20,510 bases of DNA from an uncultured Clostridia bacterium (GCA_947177695.1 CAMWVO010000004.1:1-20510); one strand, 5' to 3'. Counted from the stretch's first letter, positions 1 through 7,176 are shown. Made by a program: numbers and translations. Notes: generated from the sequence alone by a model not told the origin.

Positions 1-96
1 GTATACTGCTTTTGACATTATTATGAATAATGCGGAAGTTATTTACAGCATTTTGGCGAATTATGAAAACATTTAATATTTTTTGATAAATTTATA

Positions 97-125
97 TTGC
101 GATATTTACGTTAATGTTGTATAAT
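97..125 (+). promoter_or_regulatory. Predicted sigma-A promoter for the HTH gene
   Basis: A TTGCGA -35 box (97-102) is separated by 17 bp from a perfect TATAAT -10 box (120-125). Transcription would start near 132, giving a leader of about 165 nt before the HTH gene. The region upstream (1-96) is AT-rich, and I see no gene in it. Confidence 0.6.
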
Positions 126-199
126 AAATACCGGTCACTGTCGGATAATGGGTATTATTGTTGTATTAAAAATCAATATTAACAAAATAGGAGTAATTA

Positions 200-229
200 A
201 TGAAAACAATATCAGGCGTGAACCGTTAA
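200..229 (+). CDS. Possible leader peptide, 9 codons
   Basis: ATG at 200 follows a plausible TAGGAG ribosome binding site and reads MKTISGVNR before a TAA stop at 227-229. It is far too short to prove as coding. Its last codons and the first two bases of its stop lie inside the 5' arm of an 11-bp hairpin, so a ribosome translating it would open that hairpin. This is the geometry of a translation-coupled attenuator, but no function is shown. Confidence 0.3.
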   Translation: MKTISGVNR

Positions 230-262
230 TTCCGGCTGAGAATTTTAAAGATAACGGTTCAC
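218..262 (+). promoter_or_regulatory. Leader hairpin upstream of the HTH gene
   Basis: GTGAACCGTTA (218-228) is perfectly complementary to TAACGGTTCAC (252-262), with a 23-nt loop. No U-run follows, so it is not a standard intrinsic terminator. It lies 21 nt before the ribosome binding site of the HTH gene and overlaps the end of the short leader ORF. Confidence 0.5.
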
Positions 263-296
263 TGCCGATAAAAAAATATTGAAACGGAGGTCGCTT

Positions 297-942
297 GTGC
301 GCAACTACAAATTCATAAGTGAATGGCTGGAAAAACGGAATATTCAGCTTGCGGCGGGCTTTGCGGAAATGCTTCGCCAATATGCAAAGGCTTACAAACA
401 CACACACAATATCAACCTGAGCGAAATTTATTCCATGCTCGGCTGTTCAAAACAGAACGTTTCGTATTGGGAAATCCATTGCGACAGCACACAATCGGGA
501 AGCTCAATACTTCGTGTTGTCCGCGGCGCTCGGGAACTTTTCGGACTGACAGGCGATGAAGCGGAAAAGCTGGCAAACAGCGCGGGTCTGTCTCTTTATT
601 CCGAAGGCGGAAGCCTTATGGAGACGCTTAAATACTGCGGAAAAATTTGCGAGCTGAGCGCAAATGCGCTGATAAGCGAAAGAATGCTGAGGCATTATAA
701 AAAAAATCCCTACAAAACAGGCGCTTATGGCAATAATGCTTTCCTTGAATATGAGCCTTGACGAGCAGCAAACCATACTCAGAAAATATGGGTACTGTCT
801 GTCGAAAAGCGTTGCCGCAGACATGGTAGTGAAATGGTTTGTTGATACATACGCAAATGCCGGAGGAGAAATACTTCCGGAAGTCAATGAGGTTCTTGAC
901 GGAATGGGACTTCCGCTTTTGATGACAAGAATAAAAGGCTGA
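297..942 (+). pseudogene. HTH (XRE-like) regulator, frameshifted in an A8 run
   Basis: The best start is GTG at 297, with CGGAGG 6 nt upstream. A TTG at 279 in the same frame has no such site. The first frame runs to 761 and begins MRNYKFISEWLEKRN, with a helix-turn-helix-like stretch (LSEIYSMLGCSKQNVSYWE). Homology-like sequence continues in the +1 frame, PTKQALMAIMLSLNMSLDEQ, to a TGA at 942. The switch maps to eight A residues at 699-706. Seven A would read HYKKIPTKQAL in one frame and give one protein of about 214 aa. The long helical C-terminal half is similar in style to regulators common in Ruminococcus. It may be a real mutation, a sequencing error, or a slippage site that restores the frame in some transcripts. 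It probably regulates nearby genes, but no target can be read from the sequence. Confidence 0.65.
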
Positions 943-996
943 GCCTTTACCCATGCCGCCGTCTATAGCGAGGGCGGCAGCTTTTGTTCCCGAGAC
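934..996 (+). repeat. Repeat copy R1 of a 92-93-bp-period array
   Basis: This copy starts with the palindrome AAAGGCTGAGCCTTT, followed by GCCGCCGTCTATAG, a GGGCGGC arm and a TTTTGTT run. The arms GCCGCCGTC and GAGGGCGGC can pair with one mismatch. The stop codon of the HTH gene (940-942) lies inside the first palindrome. Confidence 0.7.
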
Positions 997-1026
997 GAGA
1001 ACCTGTTTTGGCATAAAGCTTGCACG

Positions 1027-1089
1027 AAAGGCTGAGCCTTTTTGCTTGCCGCCGTCTATAGCAAGCACGGGTAATTTTGTTTCCGAGGT
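1027..1089 (+). repeat. Repeat copy R2
   Basis: The first 15 bases are identical to R1 and the GCCGCCGTCTATAGC core is kept. The 3' arm has changed, so the main pairing is now GCTTGC (1044-1049) with GCAAGC (1061-1066). It starts 93 bp after R1. The roughly 30 bp between copies is not conserved. Confidence 0.7.
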
Positions 1090-1118
1090 GAAAGATGTTT
1101 CTGCGCTGTTATTCGCCT

Positions 1119-1181
1119 GAAAGCTGAGCCCTTACCTTTGCCGCCGTCTACAGTGACGGCGGCAAATTTTGTTTACGGGAC
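1119..1181 (+). repeat. Repeat copy R3
   Basis: This is the most structured copy. Its core is offset 92 bp from R2. It carries GAAAGCTGAGCCCTT in place of the exact palindrome, then a perfect 12-bp stem-loop and a TTTTGTTT run. Confidence 0.7.
1137..1174 (+). terminator. Intrinsic terminator within R3
   Basis: TTTGCCGCCGTC (1137-1148) pairs perfectly with GACGGCGGCAAA (1155-1166) around a 6-nt loop, followed by TTTTGTTT. It would end transcription from the HTH gene before the promoter of the next operon. Confidence 0.7.
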
Positions 1182-1246
1182 GGAAAAAGCTTCTGTATCT
1201 GCACTGCGCGAAGCCGTACAGATTTTTTAAAAGTCAAAATTTATTA

Positions 1247-1276
1247 CCGACATTTTCCACGCATATAAGCTATAAT
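1247..1276 (+). promoter_or_regulatory. Predicted promoter of the DUF2589 operon
   Basis: There is a perfect TATAAT at 1271-1276. A weak -35 (CCGACA, 1247-1252) lies 18 bp upstream. It sits just after the R3 terminator and 40 nt before the first gene of the operon, which supports the operon boundary. Confidence 0.55.
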
Positions 1277-1316
1277 ATGACAAAAGGCACAACAAAGCTG
1301 CAAGGAGGGATAAGCT

Positions 1317-1544
1317 ATGAACAAATGGAACGATTTAATGCAAAATAAGTTTTTTATTACAGATCTTGGCGCGGAACAAAACGCTATCATCAGCAACGAA
1401 CAGGTGACGGTCGGACGCTATGCGGTATGGTCTCCGTCCAAAAACTCCGGTCAGCACGCTATCGTGGAGGTAGGCAGCGACCTGGAGGTACTGCAAAAAA
1501 AATATTCCGTATCCGATGACAGAATATGCAGACTTTCCCAATAA
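1317..1544 (+). CDS. Hypothetical 75-aa protein, first gene of the DUF2589 operon
   Basis: ATG at 1317 follows CAAGGAGGGA with good spacing. The product is small, soluble and has no signal peptide, membrane helix or motif that I recognise. It begins MNKWNDLMQNKFFITDLG and contains GRYAVWSPSKNSGQHAIVEV, which looks like short beta strands. The next gene starts 19 nt after its stop, so the two are almost certainly co-transcribed. It may be a partner or adaptor of the DUF2589 proteins, but only position suggests this. Confidence 0.7.
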   Translation: MNKWNDLMQNKFFITDLGAEQNAIISNEQVTVGRYAVWSPSKNSGQHAIVEVGSDLEVLQKKYSVSDDRICRLSQ

Positions 1545-1563
1545 TGAACGGAGGCGCTGAAGT

Positions 1564-2052
1564 TTGAATTTACACAGTTTGATCGAAGCGATCGGAATAT
1601 CTGTCTCAAAGGCGCAGCAAGGGATCGAGCAGCACTCCATTGAACGCTTCTTTGATTACTTTAAAGACCCCAATACGGCAATGCCGGCGTCCTCCGGCAA
1701 TACGAACAGCATACCGCAGGGCTTTGAACCGATCACCGCAAAGGTGGTCATGCCCTGCTCGGACAATATAAACCGTACCGCACCGGCGGAAATACCGCTG
1801 GTGGCGCTTGCGCATCACAGACAGGTACACCTGGACAAGATCACATTCAAGGTCAGGACGCGTCTTACATCTGACAACAGCGGCAGCATTATGGCTGACA
1901 TAAACGCTCCCGTTTTAAATACGGCAAACTCCCTTGAAGAACCGGAGACCGATCAAGTTAACGGCACAGGCGAGATCGAGCTCGTCTTTAACGTTACTGA
2001 CAGCGCCGAAGGGATATCAAGGGTGGTGCAGAATATATCAAAAACAATTTAA
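1564..2052 (+). CDS. DUF2589 family protein (short form, 162 aa)
   Basis: The start is TTG at 1564, with CGGAGG about 9 nt upstream. The N-terminus LHSLIEAIGISVSKAQQGIEQH is an amphipathic helix. It is followed by a beta-rich part with the DUF2589-like block AEIPLVALAHHRQVHLDKITFKVRTRL, where an x-I-P-L-x-x-L strand precedes a long strand. I recognise the family from this pattern and from the stronger match of the next gene. The family has no assigned biochemical function. No signal peptide or membrane helix is seen. It ends 12 nt before the next gene, a second family member, so the two may form a hetero-oligomer. Confidence 0.65.
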   Translation: MNLHSLIEAIGISVSKAQQGIEQHSIERFFDYFKDPNTAMPASSGNTNSIPQGFEPITAKVVMPCSDNINRTAPAEIPLVALAHHRQVHLDKITFKVRTRLTSDNSGSIMADINAPVLNTANSLEEPETDQVNGTGEIELVFNVTDSAEGISRVVQNISKTI

Positions 2053-2064
2053 GGAGGAAAAAAT

Positions 2065-2622
2065 ATGGCAGATGAAATTTCCAAAAGCTTTGAATGCCTG
2101 CCGATCGACCAGCTTATATGCGCGCCTATCGTGGCGGTAGCGGAGGGTCAGGCGGAGCTGTGCAGAGTTTATCTCGACAATCTGTTCAGACTTGCGTTCA
2201 AGGATAAGGAGCATAAGGAGATCAACTCCATTGACTTCAATCTCCAGAGAATGATCGTTGACGGAAACGGCGATGCAAAAACGCAGGATATCAAGGTATC
2301 CGCACCGCTACTTTCACTTGTTCCCGTTCCCGCATTTACAATGGACGAGGCTACAGTGCGCTTTACCATGGAGATCAAGGAGGTAAACACGCAGAAGAAC
2401 GACACCTCCGCAGAGGCAACAGCAGAGGCGGGATTCAGCAAGTGGGGCTTCCACGCAAATATTTCCGGAAAGGTCACCACGTCGTCCTCAAATACCCGTA
2501 CGTCCGATCATTCCGCTAAATACGACATTTTCGCGCGTGCCGTTCAGCAGCCGCCCGCCGAGGGTATGGCGAAGCTTACGAGCATTTTCGCGTCAGTGAT
2601 CGAACCTGTTTCCGGAAGCTGA
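2065..2622 (+). CDS. DUF2589 domain-containing protein (185 aa)
   Basis: ATG at 2065 follows AAGGAGGAAAAAAT. The layout is typical of DUF2589: an N-terminal helix LPIDQLICAPIVAVAEGQAEL, the strand pair APLLSLVPVPAFTMDEATVRF around residues 75-95, a variable middle, and a C-terminal block with SDHSAKYDIFARAVQQPPAEGMAKL near residues 145-170. The Ser/Thr-rich strand (GKVTTSSSNTRTSDHS) is also typical. Family members are often encoded in tandem; their role is unknown. The protein appears cytosolic. The stop is followed after one base by the ATG of the nuclease-like gene, so the two are translationally coupled or nearly so. Confidence 0.85.
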   Translation: MADEISKSFECLPIDQLICAPIVAVAEGQAELCRVYLDNLFRLAFKDKEHKEINSIDFNLQRMIVDGNGDAKTQDIKVSAPLLSLVPVPAFTMDEATVRFTMEIKEVNTQKNDTSAEATAEAGFSKWGFHANISGKVTTSSSNTRTSDHSAKYDIFARAVQQPPAEGMAKLTSIFASVIEPVSGS

Positions 2623-2623
2623 T

Positions 2624-3508
2624 ATGGGTATTCATATTCACCATGACACATTATCCGGAAGTGAGCAAACAGCGGTCACAGACTATGCCGCTCAGGTTGC
2701 AAATGTGGCTGAACGTGCAGCACGTGATCTTTATTATTTCAACAATTATTCCGGTTTAACAACAGTAAAATTTAAACGGTGGTATGACACAGCCTTTCGG
2801 TTTATCAGTACAAGAAGACAGAGCACTTTTATGCCGGCAATATACGGTTATGCGGTCGAAGAGTATGTGAATTTAAGTATCGCGTCGGGGAACCCATCAG
2901 TACCGACAGGATACAGAGTAAGGCTTCAGGTCACGCAGGGCGGTACTCGTCCGGATATAGTTATTTATAACAGCAGCAATACGGAGATCGCATGGATGGA
3001 TATAACCAATCAAAGCAGTAAAGGTCATATTTTTAATAAAGCAGGCAACTGGCAGGACGGCAGAAGCTTTATTGCGGAACTGCTGTATCCCGATTTTGAT
3101 GCATCTAAGATAAGCTCCGGCACCAACATGGGCGCTCGTGTAGCTGCGGAGTCGATCATAAGACAGGCGGCTATACATGAGAGAGGTCTTATGAGTCATT
3201 TGGCACAAAAAATGAACGATGTTCTTAGTGAGCTTACAGAACGTATCCGGCGTGGAGCGATCATCTATCAACCGGATGTAGCAGAATGCGTTGAAAGGAA
3301 ATTCGGAGTAACTTTCCCCTCTAACTACAAGCATCCTATAATAAAGTCAATGCTTCAGCTGTATATAAATTGCAGCGATGCAAACCGAAAGTCAGATGCC
3401 CGTGATTGTCTTAGCGGTTTGTACGGAAGTACAGGACAGGACAAGGCTGCCGCTGTTTCATATATAGAGGAGAGCAAAAGCACCTTGGATCCGTACATAT
3501 ATTACTGA
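2624..3508 (+). CDS. Probable PD-(D/E)XK-like nuclease/effector, 294 aa
   Basis: ATG at 2624 lies one base after the preceding stop, with a weak GGAAG site. The middle of the protein resembles restriction-endonuclease-fold toxin domains. A helix with GYAVEEYVN (E79/E80) is followed by GGTRPDIVIY (D111) and then AWMDITNQSSKGHIFNK (D126, K133, H135). The family is recognised mainly by the RPD strand and the following D-I-T...GHI strand. A strict ExK motif is absent. The C-terminal half is helical and unrecognised. There is no signal peptide. Base composition is more AT-rich than in the DUF2589 genes, as expected of an exchangeable cargo gene. I am moderately sure of the fold and unsure of the target. 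Confidence 0.5.
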   Translation: MGIHIHHDTLSGSEQTAVTDYAAQVANVAERAARDLYYFNNYSGLTTVKFKRWYDTAFRFISTRRQSTFMPAIYGYAVEEYVNLSIASGNPSVPTGYRVRLQVTQGGTRPDIVIYNSSNTEIAWMDITNQSSKGHIFNKAGNWQDGRSFIAELLYPDFDASKISSGTNMGARVAAESIIRQAAIHERGLMSHLAQKMNDVLSELTERIRRGAIIYQPDVAECVERKFGVTFPSNYKHPIIKSMLQLYINCSDANRKSDARDCLSGLYGSTGQDKAAAVSYIEESKSTLDPYIYY

Positions 3509-3580
3509 AATATCAATTGACCGAACCGAACCAAACGGCGTGGTCTGAGCGGAGATTTTCCGTATGCTGTGTTTAATGTG

Positions 3581-3624
3581 CCGAAAGAAACGGCTTGACC
3601 GTTCAATAACGGCAACGCTTTCGG
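3581..3624 (+). other. Intergenic stem-loop
   Basis: CCGAAAG (3581-3587) pairs with CTTTCGG (3618-3624), with an inner AACGG/CCGTT stem. There is no U-run after it. It lies in the 353-bp gap between the nuclease-like gene and the GNAT gene. Apart from this, the terminator and the promoter listed next, I see nothing in that gap. Confidence 0.35.
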
Positions 3625-3673
3625 GACAGCATTTCCCCAAATAATACAATATTCGATTTTCCATGAAACAAAG

Positions 3674-3714
3674 ATCCGATACTTTGGGCTGACAGCCTGT
3701 TGTATCGGATTTTT
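3674..3714 (+). terminator. Intrinsic terminator after the DUF2589/nuclease operon
   Basis: ATCCGATAC (3674-3682) pairs perfectly with GTATCGGAT (3702-3710), followed by TTTT. The loop contains a further small GGCT/AGCC pairing. It lies about 165 nt beyond the stop of the last operon gene. Confidence 0.75.
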
Positions 3715-3723
3715 GCGATATTC

Positions 3724-3752
3724 TTGCTTTTTTACGGGAAAAATGCTATAAT
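3724..3752 (+). promoter_or_regulatory. Predicted promoter of the GNAT gene
   Basis: TTGCTT (3724-3729) and TATAAT (3747-3752) are spaced 17 bp apart, immediately after the preceding terminator. The implied 5' leader is about 100 nt. Confidence 0.6.
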
Positions 3753-3861
3753 CAATAAAACAGGCATAATGCTTTTTTGACCTGTTTTGGCTGTCAGATA
3801 TGTAACAATTGATGTTAAAATACTTTTAGTTTGTCAAATATAAAGTTATTGGAGAATATTT

Positions 3862-4353
3862 ATGAATATTAGTATTGAACCTATACTGCCTGAACAAAAA
3901 TCTGTTTTTATTCAGATGATGGAATTGTACAGTTACGATTTTTCCGAGTTTTCTGATAATGATATAAATGAATACGGATACTTCGGCTATTCTCACATTG
4001 ACGACTATTGGAATGAGGAGGGAAGATATCCGTTCTTTATCAGGGTCGATGAAAAGCTTGCGGGATTAGTTTTAGTGCGGTCCTGCTGTGAATATAATAA
4101 TCTGTCTGACCCTCACAATATAGCTGAATTTTTTGTTATGAAAAAATACCGTCATAAGGGAGTAGGCAAAACAGCTGCTGTGAAAATTTTTGATATGTTT
4201 CCGGGAGGCTGGGAAATATCGCAGTGGTCAAATAACCTGCCCGCTCAAAAGTTTTGGGGGAAAGTCGTTGCCGAGTATACAAACGGAAAATACAATACCT
4301 TTGACGCAGCAGAAAAAAATGCGGTCGGATTTACATTTGATAATTCGGTTTGA
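3862..4353 (+). CDS. GNAT family N-acetyltransferase
   Basis: ATG at 3862 follows TTGGAGAAT. This 163-aa protein has the usual length and order of a GNAT enzyme. The strand with AGLVLVR (about 67-73) is followed by IAEFFVMKKYRHKGVGKTA (88-105), where R97-x-x-G100-x-G102 is the acetyl-CoA pyrophosphate loop. A helix and the late motif NNLPAQKFWGKVV follow. GNAT enzymes move the acetyl group of acetyl-CoA to an amine. The acceptor cannot be told from the sequence. The gene is monocistronic, between its own promoter and that of the next gene. Confidence 0.85.
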   Translation: MNISIEPILPEQKSVFIQMMELYSYDFSEFSDNDINEYGYFGYSHIDDYWNEEGRYPFFIRVDEKLAGLVLVRSCCEYNNLSDPHNIAEFFVMKKYRHKGVGKTAAVKIFDMFPGGWEISQWSNNLPAQKFWGKVVAEYTNGKYNTFDAAEKNAVGFTFDNSV

Positions 4354-4400
4354 CGGGTAAAAATCTATATTCAGACTATTAACCCGAAAGCATAAACCGA

Positions 4401-4429
4401 TTGACATTTTTTCGGGTATGCGATATAAT
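4401..4429 (+). promoter_or_regulatory. Consensus sigma-A promoter of the flavoprotein gene
   Basis: TTGACA (4401-4406) and TATAAT (4424-4429) match consensus exactly with a 17-bp spacer. Because the -10 box overlaps the in-frame ATG region at 4418, it rules out translation from there and supports the start at 4466. Confidence 0.85.
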
Positions 4430-4465
4430 TACTGTAAAATAAATTCCTGTTCGGAGGCGGTGTCA

Positions 4466-5056
4466 ATGAAAAAAATTCTTGTGGTCCTGGGCGGCGGAAG
4501 ACCGAACGGAAACACGGCGCAGCTTGTAAATTCCTTTGCAAAGGGCGCGGAGGAAAGCGGTCACTCGGTCGAAATTATTTCACTTGTTAAAAATGAAGTC
4601 AAGGGCTGTCTCGGGTGCAACGCCTGCCGATACGGAAAGCCCTGCGTCCAAAAGGATTGTTTTAACGATATCGTCCCGAAAATAAAGGCTGCGGACTGTA
4701 TCGTGTTTGCTTCGCCGCTTTATTTCTGGACGGTCTCCTCACGGATAAAAGCGTTTATCGAAAGGTTTTACTGCATAGCGGAGGAGGACGCTTCTCCGCC
4801 CTTGGGCAGGTACGAAAAATACCCGATAAAGGACTGCGCCCTGCTTATGACTTCGGCGGACGATTTTTTCTGGACATTCGAGCAGGCAGTCTCATATTAC
4901 AATTTTACGCTTGTAAATTATATCGGCTTCAACGACCTTGGGACAGTTCTTGCAGGCGGCTGCGGAGATACCAACGGCAAGCCTCAGATCGATAAAACGA
5001 ACCATTTGCAGACGGCGTATGAATTTGGGAAAAATATTTATATGGAGAAATATTGA
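4466..5056 (+). CDS. NADPH-dependent FMN reductase-like / iron-sulfur flavoprotein
   Basis: The start at 4466 has GGAGG about 8 nt upstream. The upstream in-frame ATG at 4418 lies in the promoter. The 196-aa product opens with a flavodoxin-like strand-loop, ILVVLGGGRPNGNTAQL, whose GNT loop binds the FMN phosphate. It then has C48-x2-C51-x2-C54-x5-C60-x4-C65 (GCLGCNAC...). Such a cysteine cluster holds a 4Fe-4S centre in archaeal and clostridial iron-sulfur flavoproteins, but related FMN reductases keep part of it without a cluster. ASPLYFWTVSSRIKAFIER is the conserved FMN-side motif. It probably shuttles electrons in the cytosol in an anaerobe. The partner is unknown. Confidence 0.85.
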   Translation: MKKILVVLGGGRPNGNTAQLVNSFAKGAEESGHSVEIISLVKNEVKGCLGCNACRYGKPCVQKDCFNDIVPKIKAADCIVFASPLYFWTVSSRIKAFIERFYCIAEEDASPPLGRYEKYPIKDCALLMTSADDFFWTFEQAVSYYNFTLVNYIGFNDLGTVLAGGCGDTNGKPQIDKTNHLQTAYEFGKNIYMEKY

Positions 5057-5090
5057 TGATAGGGGCTGCCAATCCGGGCTGCCGAAAAAA

Positions 5091-5125
5091 AGACGCGGAA
5101 AGCCGTATTATGACTTTCCGCTTTT
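5091..5125. terminator. Bidirectional intrinsic terminator
   Basis: GCGGAAAG (5095-5102) pairs with CTTTCCGC (5114-5121). On the plus strand TTTTGTT follows, ending the flavoprotein gene. On the minus strand the stem is followed by GTCTTTTTTT, ending the convergent GGDEF gene. Confidence 0.8.
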
Positions 5126-5146
5126 GTTATTTTCTGTACATTTTAT

Positions 5147-6907
5147 TTATGTCGCCGCTGTTTGCTTCTTGTTTTTCATTATATCCTTATAATATTCTTC
5201 GGGACGTATCTGGTTTGCTTTCATTTCTTTTTTGTTTTCGTACATCTTCATATCCGCACGCTGATATACGTCCATAAGCTTTTTAAGTCCGCATTTTTTA
5301 TCATATGAGCAGAATCCGTGCGCAATGCTTATCCTGAATTCCTTGTCGGGGAGATCGTTATGCTCCCTGACATTTTCCGCAAACGCCTCTATTCCCGTCT
5401 TATAGCGTTCCTCTACATTATCGCCGCTGAGAAGCACGGCAAACTCATCGCCGCCTATTCTGAAGCATTCGCATTCAAGGTTCTCAAAGGCAGACTGTAT
5501 TATTTCAGCGCTTTTTATCAGCATACCGTCGCCGTAGCGGTGTCCCAGATTATCGTTTACATATTTAAGGTCGTTTACGTCAAACATAACGATACCCACT
5601 GCGGAAACATTGTCCTTTACCTTTTCAAGCTCCACAAGATGTTCTTCAAATGCGGTACGGTTGCCTATTCCCGTAAGACCGTCATGATAAGCAAGGTGAC
5701 TTACAAATTCCGTCTTGATACCGAGCTTTACCGCGTTTATAGTATTTTCAAGGCTGGAGCTGCCGTAGCAGAGTATGAATATCAGCAGTCCGATACGTAC
5801 AAACATCGCGCTGTCGCTTCCCGCTCCCGTGTAGTATCTGATTATGTCGATAAATGCAGCCACCGCTATACTGCAAAGACCTATGCCTCTTAAAATGCGG
5901 TAGATATTTTTTGTATGATTGGCGTTGACGAAAACGGAACAGCGTATCATTGTAAATGCAAGAATCGCCGCAGATACTGCAAGGAGTATATGCGATAAAG
6001 TAAGAGTTTCATGGATATCGGCTATGCCAAGCAAATGCAGACCCCAGCAGAGAGCAAATTCCGACGCAGATAAAATACACATCACAGGACGCACGGGTTT
6101 ATGTATAAACCCGAATGCGGTGTCAAGGTACAGCATAAGGGGTATAGGTATAAGCATAAGAGAACCGCAGGATACTATCTGCATGGCGCGGCTGTCACCA
6201 AAATAAAGCTGTATAAGATTGGTTTCAGACAGACACCATACCGCAACGCTTATCGAAAACAGTCCCAGATACAAAAGCTCGTGATTTTTTCTGGACTGTA
6301 TATTGACGGGTATATCGGCTACGATGAGCAGCAGTCCCACAAACAGCATCAGCACACAGGTAATAAAGGCTACCGTTCTTTCGCCGATGATGTTGAGCAC
6401 CGCCCCTCCGGAGCTGCCTATGTAGATATTGTCGATACCGCTTCTTGCGCTTTTATATACCGTACAGACGCGTATTTCTATTTCCCTGCCCTCGTCCTCA
6501 CGGGACAAGTCAATACAGTTCCAGTGAGTACCCAAGGATTTGTTGTAAAAAATACTTTCGTTTGTCTGCGGTTCACAGACAAGCTCGCCGTCCACATATA
6601 CCGAAAAGAAAATGTTTTTGCTTCTGAAAAACAATGCCGAGCCGCCGCTCATGTCCTCGGGGAGAGTATTGAATATGCTGAATTCCTCATAGGGAACGGC
6701 GCACTCCAGTTTATGCAGCTTTTCTATAGTTATTTCTTCCGAACTGTCCGCGGTATGCCAGCCTGTATCAAAAGCGGCATCATATGAAAATTCCGTATCG
6801 CTGACCGACAAATAATTGAAACGCAGCACAAGGTATGCGACAGCACATATTGACAGTGTCAGCATAACGCCATATATGATATGATACAAAGTATTTTTTG
6901 TTTTCAT
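5147..6907 (-). CDS. Membrane-bound GGDEF diguanylate cyclase
   Basis: The start is ATG at 6907 (MKTKNTLYH), 8 nt after AAAGGAG. An upstream ATG at 6931 lies ahead of that site. The product is 586 aa. One N-terminal membrane helix (about 8-30) is followed by a ~150-aa extracellular beta-rich sensor (FFRSKNIFFSVYVDGELV is typical of 7TMR-DISM-type jelly rolls). Several more membrane helices come next (about 177-385), then a GGDEF domain (about 403-572). The active motif is intact: FRIGGDEFAVLL with GGDEF at 485-489, preceded by GIVMFDVNDLKYVNDNLGH. The usual inhibitory RxxD site five residues ahead is absent (NLEC), so feedback inhibition by c-di-GMP is unlikely. It should make c-di-GMP in response to an extracellular cue. 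It is monocistronic. Confidence 0.9.
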   Translation of the reverse strand: MKTKNTLYHIIYGVMLTLSICAVAYLVLRFNYLSVSDTEFSYDAAFDTGWHTADSSEEITIEKLHKLECAVPYEEFSIFNTLPEDMSGGSALFFRSKNIFFSVYVDGELVCEPQTNESIFYNKSLGTHWNCIDLSREDEGREIEIRVCTVYKSARSGIDNIYIGSSGGAVLNIIGERTVAFITCVLMLFVGLLLIVADIPVNIQSRKNHELLYLGLFSISVAVWCLSETNLIQLYFGDSRAMQIVSCGSLMLIPIPLMLYLDTAFGFIHKPVRPVMCILSASEFALCWGLHLLGIADIHETLTLSHILLAVSAAILAFTMIRCSVFVNANHTKNIYRILRGIGLCSIAVAAFIDIIRYYTGAGSDSAMFVRIGLLIFILCYGSSSLENTINAVKLGIKTEFVSHLAYHDGLTGIGNRTAFEEHLVELEKVKDNVSAVGIVMFDVNDLKYVNDNLGHRYGDGMLIKSAEIIQSAFENLECECFRIGGDEFAVLLSGDNVEERYKTGIEAFAENVREHNDLPDKEFRISIAHGFCSYDKKCGLKKLMDVYQRADMKMYENKKEMKANQIRPEEYYKDIMKNKKQTAAT

Positions 6908-6955
6908 CGTATTGCTCCTTTTTGCAAACATTTTTTATCGGAACATAATAATGTA

Positions 6956-6984
6956 ATTATACCATATACTTCAAATAATATCAA
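6956..6984 (-). promoter_or_regulatory. Promoter of the GGDEF gene
   Basis: On the minus strand, TTGATA (6984-6979) and TATAAT (6961-6956) are separated by 17 bp, about 50 nt before the start codon. Confidence 0.75.
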
Positions 6985-7048
6985 CCAATATACACAAAAT
7001 AGTAATATTTCAATGAGTAAATAAATTGTGAATAAAGTTAGGACAAAA

Positions 7049-7092
7049 CAGTCCCCACAAGCTTTTCGCCGTGTGGGGACTGCCGTTTTTTT
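7049..7092. terminator. Strong bidirectional terminator after the radical SAM gene
   Basis: CAGTCCCCACA (7049-7059) pairs perfectly with TGTGGGGACTG (7072-7082). On the minus strand the stem is followed by TTTTGTCC, 95 nt after the radical SAM stop codon. On the plus strand CCGTTTTTTT follows. No plus-strand gene needs it. Confidence 0.8.
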
Positions 7093-7176
7093 CATTTTAT
7101 CTATTTTCCCTGCTGATTATCCTTTCCTGTATAAACCGTCAAAAACGCAGGTGAAGGTTCGATCTGTGACTTTAAT

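Noticed and set aside
934..1181. CRISPR array
   Set aside because: The repeats are about 62 bp, diverged and only three, with no cas genes nearby.
4418..4465. N-terminal extension of the flavoprotein (ATG at 4418)
   Set aside because: It overlaps the consensus promoter's -10 box; the RBS and the flavodoxin start place the true start at 4466.
5318..6787. Long plus-strand ORFs opposite the GGDEF gene
   Set aside because: They are antisense shadows of a well-supported gene and have no ribosome binding sites or recognisable domains.
6904..7095. 63-aa minus-strand ORF with hydrophobic stretch (MKKTAVPTRRKACGDCF...)
   Set aside because: It starts inside the terminator hairpin at 7049-7082, has no ribosome binding site, and spans the GGDEF promoter and RBS.
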